NCBI RefSeq assembly: GCF_030272615.1
Contig: NC_081412.1
Coordinates: forward strand, 139,130,747-139,194,746
From: Cryptomeria japonica
Taxonomy: Eukaryota > Streptophyta > Pinopsida > Cupressales > Cupressaceae
DNA length: 64,000 bases
Direction: 5' to 3'
Shown here: in pieces, positions 45,669 to 57,802 of the stretch
How positions within the stretch are numbered: the first letter of the stretch is position 1
Layout: the number at the start of each line of letters is the position of its first letter
Position numbers and translations under genes: made by a program
Notes under the pieces: generated by a model
What the model was told of the DNA's origin: nothing
Seen by the model: the letters and a program-made list of their open reading frames with translations, nothing else
Database searches by the model: none

Positions 45669-47180
45669 TGATAACTCAATGATGAATGGTGAGTACCAAA
45701 TCGGTACTAAGAGGGGGGGGTGAATCAGTACAGGCACAAAAAATTTTCCCGAACCGGTTTGACTGCAGACAGTGAACTTGACTGGCAGTCACTAACACTG
45801 GTTTGAACTAGATTACTACCGGTTAAACACAATGCTACTGGAAAGACATAAACTGGTAACACTTAGCTTTCCATACAAACTAGTCCCTTATTTCCACTTT
45901 ATCCTTATGCATAAACAAATAATCTGTCATCAGAGATACAATAATTTACTAGCATAACATGATTCACCGCTTGACAGAAAATAACAAAACATCACATGAA
46001 AGAGGCATCACACACGACACACATATTTTTCACATGGAAAACCAACTAGGAAAAACCACGGTGGGGATGAATACCCATAAGCTATTTTTGAACTCTTTAG
46101 AAGTCTGCTCTGTTAGGAGCTTAGTCTGGTTAAAGACTGTTACAATAGGTTCTATTAGGAACCGATCCTGTTAGGGATCACCCGGTTAAGGGTTAAACCT
46201 TGTTAGAGGTTACCTTGTTAAAGGATTTTATGAACTCAATGGCTTTGAGTCACCCTGTTAAAAGATTTACAAAAAGCTGGTTAAAGCTACCCGGTTAAGG
46301 GTTTTTCCAACTGTTGAAGTGGCTAAAGATCAATAGGTATTACAATGATCCGGTAATAGCACTCAATGCCTAATGCATATCCGCTTTAGTTCCTTCCTTC
46401 TGCACACACACTATGCAGGCATCAATCCTCTTATCTAGTTTGTCAAGAATCACGTATCTCTGCACTTAGATACACACACACCATTTGCCAACAACCTCAG
46501 TATGAAACACAACATCGACCTTATAGGAAACAGATAGGTTGGTTGGCAAAAACCCTAAACCCTAAACATTTAGGTTAAGCAATTTAGGCGGTTCAATCCT
46601 GACCATTGAACATTTTGCATTTGAATACAATGGTCTTGAACAGTTCTCAAGACATTCTCCATCATTCGTTCTTCACCGCTTCATTGAAGCGATAACCCAT
46701 CATGCGTTCTCCACCGTTTACAGGGACTTCACACATTCCTGAGGTAGATAGGATCAATCTCCTTCATGCAAGATCCTTCATGCGCACAAGACTGGTGTGG
46801 CAACACAATCTGATCTCTATCATAATGCTAACTCATTGCATAATGTCATCGGTTGAATCACACAGGCTTTGGAACACTTCAACCAGAAACCCCGAAGCTA
46901 AGACTACCAATCGGTAGTCATACCTTATTAAACCTTAATAGAAAACATTCCATATACCGGTTCATATTACACCATACCGGTTCACCTAAACAAGCATATC
47001 ACTTCTCCTTTTGCACATATACCGATTCACAACATTATACCGGTTCACTTTGCCAGTTGCTTAACCTATAATTGCCTAACCGGTTCACTCTGTAGCATAT
47101 TGTCGGTTCACTCTCCAACATATTGACATCAATGACAACATAATATCATCATGCCAACATACACTGCACAAATGCCAACA
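45669..47180 (-). repeat. LTR of element E (3' LTR on the minus strand)
   Basis: 1512 bp; in element orientation starts TGTTGGCATTTGTGC and ends TGAGTTATCA. Contains a G8 run at 45712-45719 (C-rich box in element orientation), two telomere-type heptamers CCCTAAACCCTAAA at 46553-46566, many ACCGGT words and the 16-bp box at 47127-47142. Confidence 0.93.
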
Positions 47181-47196
47181 ATCTCCCCCTTTGGCA
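47181..47196 (-). other. Polypurine tract of element E
   Basis: TGCCAAAGGGGGAGAT on the minus strand, identical to the junction in F and A. Confidence 0.85.
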
Positions 47197-47424
47197 TTGA
47201 TGGCAATATATAAAGATATCACTCAGCATCACATCTTCTCCCTATTGTTGCAGATATCTTCTCTGCTTCACATCTTCTCCCCCTTTGACAAAAATGCCAA
47301 AGTGGAGGCACAAGCTTTCCTGTACCACTATGCTGCTCCCCCTGAGGAGTAGCATCCTTCAACACATCAATCCTAAGAAAAATATTGGACACTGCAATAC
47401 CTGACTAATGTGGAGCACATACTT

Positions 47425-50400
47425 TTAGTTCACCTCTTGAAGGGGCAGCACCCCTAATTCACCTCTCAAATAGGTAAATGTAGCCTTTGGTAGAGGCTTG
47501 GTGAATATATCTACTAACTACTCCTTACTGGAAACATGTTCCAATACAACCTCCTTGTTCTAAACCTTCTCCCTCAAGAAATGACACTTGAGCTCAAAGT
47601 GCTTGGTTCTAGCATGCAAAACCGGATTCTTGGAAATGTTAATTGCACTTGTATTGTCACAAAATATGCTTACGGGTTTAGATACAGGAACTTTGAATCC
47701 ATTCAATGCATGCTTCATCTAAATAGTCTATGTGCAGTTCATAAAAGTTGCAACATACTTCGCTTCTATTGTAGACTGAGAGATACAACTCTGCTTTTTA
47801 CTCATCCATGAGACTAGTCTTCCACCGAGAAAGAATGCACCACCGGTTGTGCTCTTCCAGTCATCTACATTACCAGCCCAATCAGGATCTTGTGAATACT
47901 TTCAGGTTGAAATCATTATTGTATGGATACCATAACCCATAGTCAATAGTTCCCTTTAGATATCTAAGAATCCGCTTGACTGCTACCAAGTGGGATTCTC
48001 TTGGGCTTTGCTGAAACTGAGCGGTAATACCCACTGCATGTGCAATGTCTGGTCTGCTATGCACTACATAATGCAACTTACCAATCATTGATCGGTAATC
48101 CTTCTCATTTACCAATGCCAAGTCATCCTCTTTTGATAATTTACAACCGGTCACCATCGGTGTACCAACCGGTTTGCTATCTGCCATGCCAAAAGTCTTC
48201 AACACTTCTTTGACATACTTGGACTAAGTGATAAAGATTCCATCTTTCATTTGTTGAATCTATAGTCCAATGAAGAACTTAATCTCCCCTATAAGTGACA
48301 TCTCAAACTCCTTTTTCATCTCATCTACAAAATCATAACTCATCTTGTCATCTCCTCCAAAGATGATGTCATCAACAAATACTTCGTAGATCAAAATCTG
48401 ATCTCCTTCTGATTTCAAGTAGATATTGTTATCTTCACTTGTTTTTTTAGATCCAATCTTCACAAGATGGGAATGCAAGCATTCATACCATACTCTAGGT
48501 GCCTGCTTTAGTCCATACAAGGCTTTATGTAGCCTACACACCATGTCACTGTCTTCAGATAGGGCAAACCCATCTAGTTGCTCTATATAAACCTCTTCTT
48601 CAAGTATTCCATTTAGGAATGCATATTTTACATCCATTTGGTATACCTTGAATCCTTTAAAAGTTGCATATGCAAGAAGCATACACACTCCTTCCAATCT
48701 TGCTACTGGAGCAAAGGTTTCTCCATAGTCTTCTGCTTCTTCTTGGGTGTATCCTTTACACACTAGTCTAGCTTTGTTCCTTACCACTGTGCCATCCTCA
48801 TTTAGCTTGTTTCTGAAAACCCATTTGGTTCCAATGACATTTTTATGCTCTGGTCTGGGTACCAAAGACCATGTACCATTCTTTTCTATCTGGTCAAGTT
48901 CCTCCTCCATTGCCTTGATCCAGTCTTCATCCTTATGTGCCTCTTTGAATGTTTTAGGCTCAAATTCAGAGATCATACATGAGCTTTCTCTGACCTTTCT
49001 TCTTGTAAGAATTTCTGCATCTTTGTCTCCTATGATCTGCTTTGGATCATGATTGAGTTTGACATACCTAGGTATGTTCTTAACATATTCCTCTTGCTTT
49101 TCTTCTTCATCCTTATCTTCATCAGCATTAGCATCCATCGGTGTAGGAGCACAATTACTGGTACTGGGCTGATTTGCAACCAGTTCCCAGAAGGTTGCTA
49201 CTGGTTCATCTCCTACTTGCTCACTGTCGGTTTCCTTAGGTTTCCCAGAGTTTTCATCAACCCTAACATTGATGCTTTCAACAATTCTCTGAGTCCTATT
49301 GTTGAAACATCTGAGAGCTTTACTCTTGGTGGAATATCCTAGGAATATTCCCTCATCACATTTAGCATCAAACTTGCTCTAATGTTCACTCCTCTTGATG
49401 TAACATTTACTACCAAACACTCTAAAGTAGCTTACCACTGGTGTCTTGCCGGTCTAGTACTCATAAGGAGTCTTATCCTTTCCTTTTTTGATGAGTACCC
49501 AGTTCATTGTGTAGACTACAGTGCTCACCGCTTCTTTCCAAGAGGTGTGAGCGACCTTTCCTTGGATCAACATAGTTCTAGCCGCTTCAACCACAGTCCA
49601 GTTGTTTCTCTCTGCTAGGCCATTCTATTGTGGAGTCCAGGGGGCAGATAGTTGCCTCTTGATGTCATTCTCTTCACAATATTTTTTGAATTCACCGGAA
49701 GTGAACTCCCCTCCTTGATCAGTTCTAAGGCATTTGATTCTTCTACCAATTTCCTTTTCTACCAGTGCTCTAAAAGCTTTGAACTTTCCAAAGGCTTCAG
49801 ACTTGTCCTTCAAGAATGTGACCCACATTTTTCTTGAGCAATCATCTGTAAGGATCATAAAATACCTATCTCCCTGCACACTCCTAGTTTTCATAGGACC
49901 ACACAAATCAGTATGCACAAGATCAAGTAAGTTGTCAGCAGTGAAAGATTTACCTTTGAAGGTTGAGGAAGACATTTTCCCCAGTTGACATTCTCTGTAC
50001 AAAGGATTTTTCGGTTTGCTCAGCATCGGCAGTCCTCTAACTACCTTGATCTTACTGGCCTTTATTATGTTGTCAAAATTTACATGGCAGAGTCTCCTAT
50101 GCCATATCCAGCTATCATCAAACTTAGCCATAAGACATGTACTTATATTTGCATTTAGCTGAAATAAGTTACCTTTGGTCTGCATACCGGTGGCCATCAA
50201 TTCACCATTATTTCCTTTGATTTTGCACACTCCATTTTTGAATTCCAGAGTGAGTCCAATGTCATTCAGCTGGGCAACACTTAATAGATTGTGTCTGAGA
50301 CCTTCCACCCAATACACATTGTCAGCACTACTCTTTCCATTCAGAGAGATGGACCCTCTTCCTCTGACCATACATGGTGCATCATTACCAAAGCGAACCA

Positions 50401-51517
50401 CACCACCATCATATACTTCCAAAGATAGAAACTTTCTTCGGTCACCAATCATATGGTGAGAACAACCACTGTCAATAATCCACTCATTGGAATTATCAAA
50501 GCGGGAGACAAGAGCCTTCTTGTCTGACACATCTTTTTTTACTGCAACAAACACGATATCTTCATTCTCTTCATCTTCTGATTCCTCATCTGTGACACCT
50601 TCATCAACTGCTACAAAATAGTTTCTTCGGTTTCCTCCTTTGAATTTCTTGAACCTTTCCGGTTTGTCCTTGTTATCACCATTAGGACAGTTTACAGCAA
50701 TATGTCCTGTCCGGTTACAAGAAAAGCATTTCAAAGGGAGCTTACCTCTGTATTTACCAGTTCCCTTAGGAAGTCTCTTGGCAAGAAGAGCTTCAAATTC
50801 CATCAGAATCTCTTCATCATCCATTTCTCTGCTCTTTCTTGGTTCATGACTAGTGCTTGCTTCTTTTCCTTTACTGGATGGTGCAGTAGAAGCTCTAAAA
50901 GTTGATTCAATCTTTTGAACACTGCCATCAAAACTATTTAGCTCATAGGCTGTTAATTTTCCAATGATGGAGTCTAGGGATACCTTAGTCTTGTCTATTG
51001 ATCTCAACTCCTGAATAGCAGCAACCCTTATTGCATAGACTAGTAATAAGGATCTCAAAAATTTGCTCACCATAGTGGAATCTTCCATTTTACTACCTGC
51101 ACTCTTGATATCTCCAACAACAATTTTGATTCTTATTCCATATTGTTGAATGGTCTCACCTTCAACCATCCGCATGTGTTCAAACTTCCCTCTAAGGCTT
51201 TCTTCCTTAGCTTGTTTTACATGCTCATCACTACCATAGATATTCTCAAGAGTATCCCATACTTCTTTGGGATTTTCTTTATCCTAGACATCAGTAAACT
51301 CAATGTCAGATAAACTATTGATTAGGGCCTCCATGACTTCCCCATTCTCCTGAATCTCTCTCTTTTGATCATTGATAAGAATACCGGTAGGGATAACATA
51401 AGCATTCTCAACATAGCTCCAGTGTTTAGCACCCATGCTTCTGATGTATATCTTCATTCTGTCCTTCCATATTTTAAAGTTATCTCTGTTGAACTTTGGA
51501 CCTTCCCTCTTCATCAT
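47425..51517 (-). pseudogene. Element E gag-pol polyprotein (copia)
   Basis: Minus-strand frame from ATG 51517 to TAA 47427-47425, about 1360 codons: gag, knuckle CFSCNRTGHIAVNC (near 50738), protease IIDSGCSHHM (near 50480), HHCC and integrase with HTDLCGPMKT, RTDQGGEF and NGLAERNN, RT with [12 protein letters not shown] and [11 protein letters not shown], RNase H with SMIGKLHYVVHSRPDIAHA. In-frame stops include 51281-51283, one near 49626, 49454-49456, one near 49383, one near 48250 and 48224-48226; a one-base insertion near 47895 shifts the RNase H frame and further stops follow. Catalytic residues of protease, integrase and RT are otherwise present. Two stops are shared with element F. 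Confidence 0.93.
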
Positions 51518-51573
51518 TACAATAGGATCTTTCCCTCAAGCGGTTAAGCTTACAACACAAAGGACCTGGAGGA

Positions 51574-51586
51574 CACTCTGATACCA
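51574..51586 (-). other. Primer binding site of element E
   Basis: TGGTATCAGAGTG on the minus strand, two bases from the LTR; iMet type with mismatches at the end. Confidence 0.85.
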
Positions 51587-51588
51587 AT

Positions 51589-53111
51589 TGATAACTCAAT
51601 GATGAACGGTGAGTACCAAACCGGTACTGAGAGGGGGGGGGGGGTGAATCAGTACAGGCACAAAAACTTTTTCCGAACTGGTTTGACTGCAGACAGTGAA
51701 CTTGACTGGCAATCACTAACATCGGTCGAAACTAGATTACTACTGATTAAACACAATGCTACTGGAAAGACATAAACCAGTAACACTTAGCTTTCCATAC
51801 AACCTACTCCCTTATTTCCACTTTATCCTTATGCATAAACAGATAATTTGTCATCAGAGATACAATAATTTACTAGCATAACATGATTCACCGCTTGACA
51901 AAAAATAACAAAACATCACATGAAAGAGGCATCACACATGACACACATATTTTTCATGTGGAAACCCAACTGGGAAAAATCACAGTGGGGATGAATACCC
52001 ACAAGCTATTTTTGAACTCTTTAGAAGTCCGCTCTATTAGGAGCTTAGTCCAGTTAAAGACTATTACAACATGTTCTATTAGGAACCGATCCTGTTAGGG
52101 ATCACCCAGTTAAGGTATGGCTAGAATACCTGGTTAAAGGTTAAACCCTGTTAGAGGATTTTATGAACTCAATGGCTTTGAGTCACCCTGTTAAAGGATT
52201 TACAACAAGATGGTTAAAGCTACCTGATTAAGGGATTTTCCAACTGTTAAAGTGGCTAAAGATCAACATGTATTACAATGATCTGGTAATAGCACTCAAT
52301 GCCTAATGCAGATCCGCTTTAGTTCCTTCCTTCTGCACACACACTATGCAGACATCAATCCTCTTATCTGGTCTGGCAAGAATCACGTATCTCTGCACTT
52401 AGACACACACACCATTTTCCAACAACCTCAGTGTGAAACACAACATCGACCTTATAGGAAACAGATAGGTCGGTTAGCAAAAACCCTAAACCCTAAACAT
52501 TTAGGTTAAGCAATTTAGGTGATTCAATCCTGACCATTGAATATTTTGCATTTGAATACAATGGTCTTGAACAGTTCTCAAGACATTCTCCATTGTTCAT
52601 TCTTCACCGCTTCATGGAGGCGATAACCCATCATGCGTTCTCCATCGTTTACAGGGACTTCACACATTCCCGAGGTAGATAGGATCAATCTCCTTCATGA
52701 AAGATCCTTCATATGCACAAGGTTGACTTGGCAACATGATCTGATCTCTATCATAATGCTAACTCATCGCATAATGTCATCAGTTGAATCATACAGGCTT
52801 TGGAAAACTTCAACCAGAAACCCTGAAGGTAAGACTACCAACCAGTAGTCATACCATATTAAACCTTAATAGAAAACATTCCATATACCAGTTCACATTA
52901 CATCATACCGCTTCACCTAAACAAGCATATCGCTTCTCCTTTTGCACATATACCGGTTCACAACATTATACTGGTTCACTTTGCCAATTGCTTAACCGGT
53001 AATTGCCTAACCGGTTCGCTCTGCAGCATATTGTCAGTTCAATCTCCAACATATTGACATCAATGACAACATAATATCATCATGTCAACATACTCTGCAC
53101 AAATACCAACA
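51589..53111 (-). repeat. LTR of element E (5' LTR on the minus strand)
   Basis: 1523 bp, pair of 45669-47180. The G-run near its left end is longer (about 12-13 G) than in the other LTR, a slippage difference. Telomere-type heptamers at 52484-52497; 16-bp box at 53058-53073. Confidence 0.93.
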
Positions 53112-53749
53112 AGAGCATAGTCATTATATCCAAGACCACAAGACCATATCTACAAATGTGGATGAACACGAAGCATTCTTCCAAACTATCTTCAACACGC
53201 TTCTTCTATAATTTCACTCTTAAACAACTTTTAAACACGAAGATAACATTTGCTTCACTCAGGAATAATAAAGGAGATACTACAACAACTTGTAATATGC
53301 ACAAGATGATATGAAAAATATCACTTCATCATCATGCCTATAATCCTCATCTTAATATCACCATGATATCATATTTGCAATTATTCATGAGCATCATCAT
53401 CATCACCACAACATACTAAGTGTAGACATCAAGACCAAGAAGGTGGACATCCACATAAAAGAACCTCTTTCAAGTGTATAATACATTAATGATAACAAAG
53501 TACAATGAAACATATCAGCAACAACAAACTGCAACACCATTCATCAACATGTACTATCATTAGTAAAGGGTGGACACCAAGGACTGCATCATATATGTAA
53601 TAACAACAATATTCAATATCTTCCTCAACACTAAGCGAATAATCACTTTACAATCTGACAATCACAACACAGAGTATGACATGACATAATTTGACAACAT
53701 CAAGCTCATCAACACACAAACTAAGGGTTGATATCATTGACAACACCAA
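53112..53749 (-). repeat. LTR of element D (5' LTR), part after the E insertion
   Basis: Resumes the alignment to the other D LTR at AGCATAGTCATTATATCCAA (39217 region) and follows it to the GACAACA near its end. The last bases are altered, so the boundary is uncertain by some bases. Confidence 0.82.
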
Positions 53750-54208
53750 GTCATAAATGGCAACATCTACTAATAGGAACCTCTACCAAAGAAATGACAA
53801 CAATATAAAGAGATGCATAGCCTTAGATTTGATCTACAATAGACACCTGACACCTTCAACTCCATTTGATCAGCAACACCTTGGCACAAACAATGTGCCT
53901 CTCATTGCCTTCATTTTTAATTGAAAAAATCACTTTTCCCAATGCTTAATGTTCCCATGAAATAATTTATCTCTACATGAAAAATTATTCTCACTATTGC
54001 ACTTTACCTTGCTAGTGAAAATAATCACTCTTAGGTGAAAACACATTTGGATTATAACTCAAAATTCAATGTAAATCTACATTTTACCAAATATATTAAT
54101 ATTTTGAGCAATAAAAATCCCTTTGTATGTTTTAACATTTATCATTTTAATACACAAAATCTAATTTTATATAGCCATATTTGACATTTCGTCAAATATT
54201 TGGTAAGG
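53750..54208. other. No feature recognised
   Basis: AT-rich sequence between element D and the dispersed repeat; no frame with recognisable similarity. Confidence 0.45.
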
Positions 54209-54500
54209 ATCTACTTCCCTTTGCATCACATTTTGATTCTTCATATTCTACAATCACTTTTTGAAATAATCCCTTTGATTGTTGTAGCCTCTCATTAGTT
54301 TAAGATGTTTGGTATTTATAAATTTCTATTGCACAAAGGCTATATTCATGCTCTCTCACATTAATGATCCTAATCTATCAAACTTATTCCCATGTCCACA
54401 AATACGTCAATTCCACCATCAAAAGCACAAAATGGCAACTCAACATCCACTAGTTGCATCTAAACAATTAAATCCTTCTCTTCAAATACCTCATATATAG
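54209..54500 (+). repeat. Dispersed repeat, copy 2, cut by the LTR of element G
   Basis: Direct copy of 26883-27180. Similarity stops at CCTCATATATA, exactly where the LTR of G begins, while copy 1 carries on. Confidence 0.8.
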
Positions 54501-55804
54501 TGTGTGAAGGACACAAAATATACTCAGAAGGGGGTGAATCTATTTATACCAATTTCTACTCAACTAAATATTAATTATCATTAACAGCTTCAAATATAAA
54601 CCCCAATTTATTAAATTAACATTTAATAATATTTCCTTAAAGATAAAGCAATTAATCAATACACAAGAAAACATCCACATAATAAACACCATATTTACAT
54701 AGAAACCTAGAATGGGAAAAACCATGGTGAGAATAGTTGTTTGGATCTATTTCCTGAATCTAACCTCACAAAATAATGAATCATTTACAATATAAAGTAG
54801 GCACTAACCTACTGCAGACACCAATCCCCAATTACATTTTCAACCTGTAGGAAACATCAATATCCTACTCCAAGATCTAAGCACCAACTCAGTAGGTGAG
54901 ACACTAATCCCACAAAGTACGAAGATATGAATTTCAAACCTTCAAACGAAATACCCGGCTTGTACTTGATTTGATCAATGTTTAGAGCACTATCCCACAT
55001 TACATATGATCTTATGATGAAATAACACAATAATTGGAAAGCAACTCACATAATGTCACCCTAATTTATATTGGATAATTGCATCGATACCCATGCACAC
55101 ATCAATATTAGATTCCTTTTCAACTTACCAAGATAGATCTTAGATCAACTATATATTTGCACTATAATTACAATTACATTCATATTTTGGCCTAAAATAA
55201 AGACTATTCCATCTACACGTCGATCACAAACATAACCCTTAACCAAACAAGTAATAGGATGGGTCTAATAGCCCACATGCTACTCCAAAAAAAAAGAACA
55301 TGCTATGAATTTCCCAATGTATCCTTATCGCATTCTAATGGTTAGCCACGTGATATATTTGATGATCACATGTTACAAACCTTTGGTGCATCAAACTAGA
55401 AAAACAACCCAATTTATCAACAAGAACAATGACGATTCTCTCACTTCAAACTTTATGTCCTTAAGAGATTAACTCTAAAAAAACTTTGGAATCTGATAAA
55501 GCATGTGAGCATGACAAATTCTCAACAAAAATACACTATCTGAGGAATAGACCTCAAAAAAATGTCTTAGATACTTTCATATCATGTTCTATACTAGGAA
55601 TGAATGCAGAATGATATTACAAACATCCTACAAATGATCTTACAACTTCACATTGTACTTCTAGAACTCAAATGCTTAGACATAGATATTTATGATAGTT
55701 GTGGCTATACAATTTCATGTTGATTCAACCTTATAATGAGATACACATAATATTCATCACATGTTTGGCACTCCTTTGACATCAATGACAACATATATCC
55801 AATA
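54501..55804 (-). repeat. LTR of element G (3' LTR on the minus strand), unpaired in the window
   Basis: 1304 bp; in element orientation starts TATTGGATATATGTTGTC (TG mutated to TA) and ends CTTCACACA. Evidence is its copia-type ends, the 16-bp box at 55780-55795, the C-rich box CACCCCCTTCTGAG near its end and a polypurine tract beside it. The partner LTR is presumably right of the window. Confidence 0.65.
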
Positions 55805-55820
55805 GTCTCTCCCTTTGTCT
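55805..55820 (-). other. Polypurine tract of element G
   Basis: AGACAAAGGGAGAGAC on the minus strand next to the LTR; similar in layout to the tracts of A, D, E and F. Confidence 0.6.
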
Positions 55821-56178
55821 TTGATCTTAAACAACAAAATGTTGTTTGCATGCCAATATAGACAACTTCTTTCTGAAACTCCTTCTATGTGATACAAAAT
55901 GAAGACAATGAAAATATAAAGATAACTACATGCATAAACACACTAAACTAATTTAGGCACAAAATATTATACCTTCATTACTTCCTTAACTGAGCCAAAG
56001 TGAGTGCACCCAAATGGCACTTTATTTTCTCTTTGGATAATTTATGATGTGGATTGCTCTCAAGATCAAAACAACAAGGATTCAAAATGAATATCTGAGC
56101 ATAATGATGATATGATTGCAAATAATTTTTGTGAAGGGAGGAGGCACCAATTTATAGATTTTATATGGAGGAATGGAT
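55821..56178 (-). other. Internal 3' region of element G
   Basis: No coding pattern. Probably the non-coding tail of G, interrupted by F; its continuation after F is 63738-64000. Confidence 0.45.
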
Positions 56179-56183
56179 GGTTA
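56179..56183 (+). repeat. Target site duplication of element F, left copy (GGTTA)
   Basis: Exactly repeated at 63733-63737. Confidence 0.9.
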
Positions 56184-57731
56184 TGTTGGCATATGTGCAA
56201 GAGTATGATGACATGATGATATTGTATATTGTCATTGATGTCAATATGCTGAGAAGTGAACTGGTATATTGAAGCTAAGCAACTGGCAAAGAGAACCGGT
56301 ATGGTGTTGTGAAGCGGTATGCCAATATGCTGAGGAGTGAACCGGTATATTGAAGTTAAGAAACTAGCAAAGAGAACTGGTATGGTGGTGTAAACCGGTA
56401 TATGTGCAATAGGTGAAGCGGTATGTTTGTCCAAGTGAACTGGTATGTTGAAATGTGAACCGGTACATGGAATGTGGTAGGGCTACCAGTTGGTAGTCTT
56501 AGCTTCAGGGTTTCTGGTTGAAGTGTTCTAAGCCTATGTGATTCAACTGATGACATCATGTGATGAGTTAGCATTGTAATGAACATCAGATTGTGTTGCC
56601 ACATCAACCTTGTGCGCGTGAAGGATCTTGCATGAAGGAGATTGATCCTCTCTACCTCAGGAATGTGCGAAGTCCCTGTAAACAGTGGAGAACGTGTCAT
56701 GGGTTATCGCCTCCATGAAGCGGTGAAGAACAAATGATGGAGAATGTCTTGAGATCTATTCAAGACTATTGTATTCAAATGCAAAGTGCTCAATGGTCAG
56801 GATTGAACCGATCAATTGCTTAACCTAAATGTTTAGGGTTTAGGGTTTATGCTGCCGACCTATCTGTGTTCTATAAGGTCGATGTTGTGTTTCATGTTGA
56901 GGTTGTTGGCAAATGTTGTATGTGTATCTATGTGCAGAAATAAATGATTCTTGCTAGACCAGATAAGAGGATTGATACCTGCATAGTGTGTGTGCAGAAG
57001 GAAGGAACTAAAGCGGATCTGCATTGGCATTGAGTGCTATTACAAGATCATTGTAATACCTGTTGATCTTTAACTACTTCAACAGTTGGAAAATCCCTTA
57101 ACCGGGTAGCTTTAACCAACTTGTTGTAAATCCTTTAACAAGGTGACTCAAAGCCATTGAGTTCATAAAATCCTCTAACAAGGTAACCTCTAATAGGGTT
57201 TAACCCTTAACCGAGTGATCCCTAACAAGATTGGTTCCTAACAGAACCTGTTGTAAGTCTTTAACTGGACTAGGCTCCTAACAGAGTGAACTTTTAAAGA
57301 GTTCAAAAACAGCTTGTGGGTATTCATCCCCACCATGGTTTTTCCCAGTTGGGTTTCCACGTGAAAAATATGTGTGTCATGTGTGATGCCTCTTTCATGT
57401 GATGCTTTGTTATTTTCTGTCAAGCGATGAATCATGTTATGCTAGTAATTAATTGTATCTCTGATGATAGATTATCTGTTTATGCATAAGGATAAAGTGG
57501 AAATGAGGGAGTAGGTTGTATGGAAAGCTAAGTGTTGCTGGTTTATGTCTTTCCCAGTAGCATTGTGTTTAACTGGTAGTAATCTAGTTCAAACCAATGT
57601 TAGTGATTGCCAGTCAAGTTCACTGTTTGCAGTCAAACCAGTTCAAGAAAAGTTTTTGTGCCTATACTAATTCACCCCCCCCCCCCCTCTCAGTACCGGT
57701 TTGGTACTCACCATTCATTATTGAGTTATCA
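56184..57731 (+). repeat. 5' LTR of element F
   Basis: Starts TGTTGGCATATGTGC, ends TGAGTTATCA. Contains an 81-bp tandem duplication (period from 56242 to 56323), the 16-bp box variant at 56225-56240, two TTTAGGG heptamers at 56832-56845 and a C-run at about 57666-57677. Confidence 0.96.
56242..56403 (+). repeat. 81-bp tandem duplication in the LTR of F
   Basis: Two adjacent diverged copies beginning CAATATGCTGAG; also present in the 3' LTR (from about 62244), apparently single in element E. It marks an F-type subfamily. Confidence 0.75.
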
Positions 57732-57733
57732 AT

Positions 57734-57746
57734 TGGTATCAGAGCA
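57734..57746 (+). other. Primer binding site of element F (initiator tRNA-Met)
   Basis: TGGTATCAGAGCA, two bases after the LTR. Confidence 0.92.
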
Positions 57747-57802
57747 TCTTCCAAGTCCTCTGTGTTGTAAGTTAAACGGCTTGAGGCAAAGATCCTACAC
57801 TA

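Larger units (their letters stand above)
45669..53111 (-). mobile_element. Element E: full-length copia element nested in the LTR of D
   Basis: 7443 bp on the minus strand, with LTRs of 1512 and 1523 bp, iMet-type primer site, GGGGGAGAT polypurine tract and a single gag-pol frame. Same family as element F: gag-pol runs colinear with very high similarity and the LTRs align. It has stop codons and one visible frameshift, so it is not functional as it stands, but is much younger-looking than D. The insertion splits the D LTR, giving the order D then E. Confidence 0.93.
37858..53749 (-). mobile_element. Element D: decayed copia LTR element with element E nested in its LTR
   Basis: About 8.4 kb of own sequence on the minus strand plus the 7.4-kb insertion E. 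The left LTR (37858-39867) is the 3' LTR; the right LTR starts at 44260 and is split by E at 45668/53112. Primer site, polypurine tract and full-length but broken gag-pol are present. The right end is imprecise because the last bases of this LTR are mutated (about 53749), and no target duplication could be confirmed (AGAAT precedes the left end). Confidence 0.85.

Noticed and set aside
48747..50905. Several plus-strand frames within element E
   Set aside because: Antisense shadows of its gag-pol.
37853..53755. Target duplication of element D
   Set aside because: AGAAT before the left end has no clear match near the mutated right end, so none is claimed.
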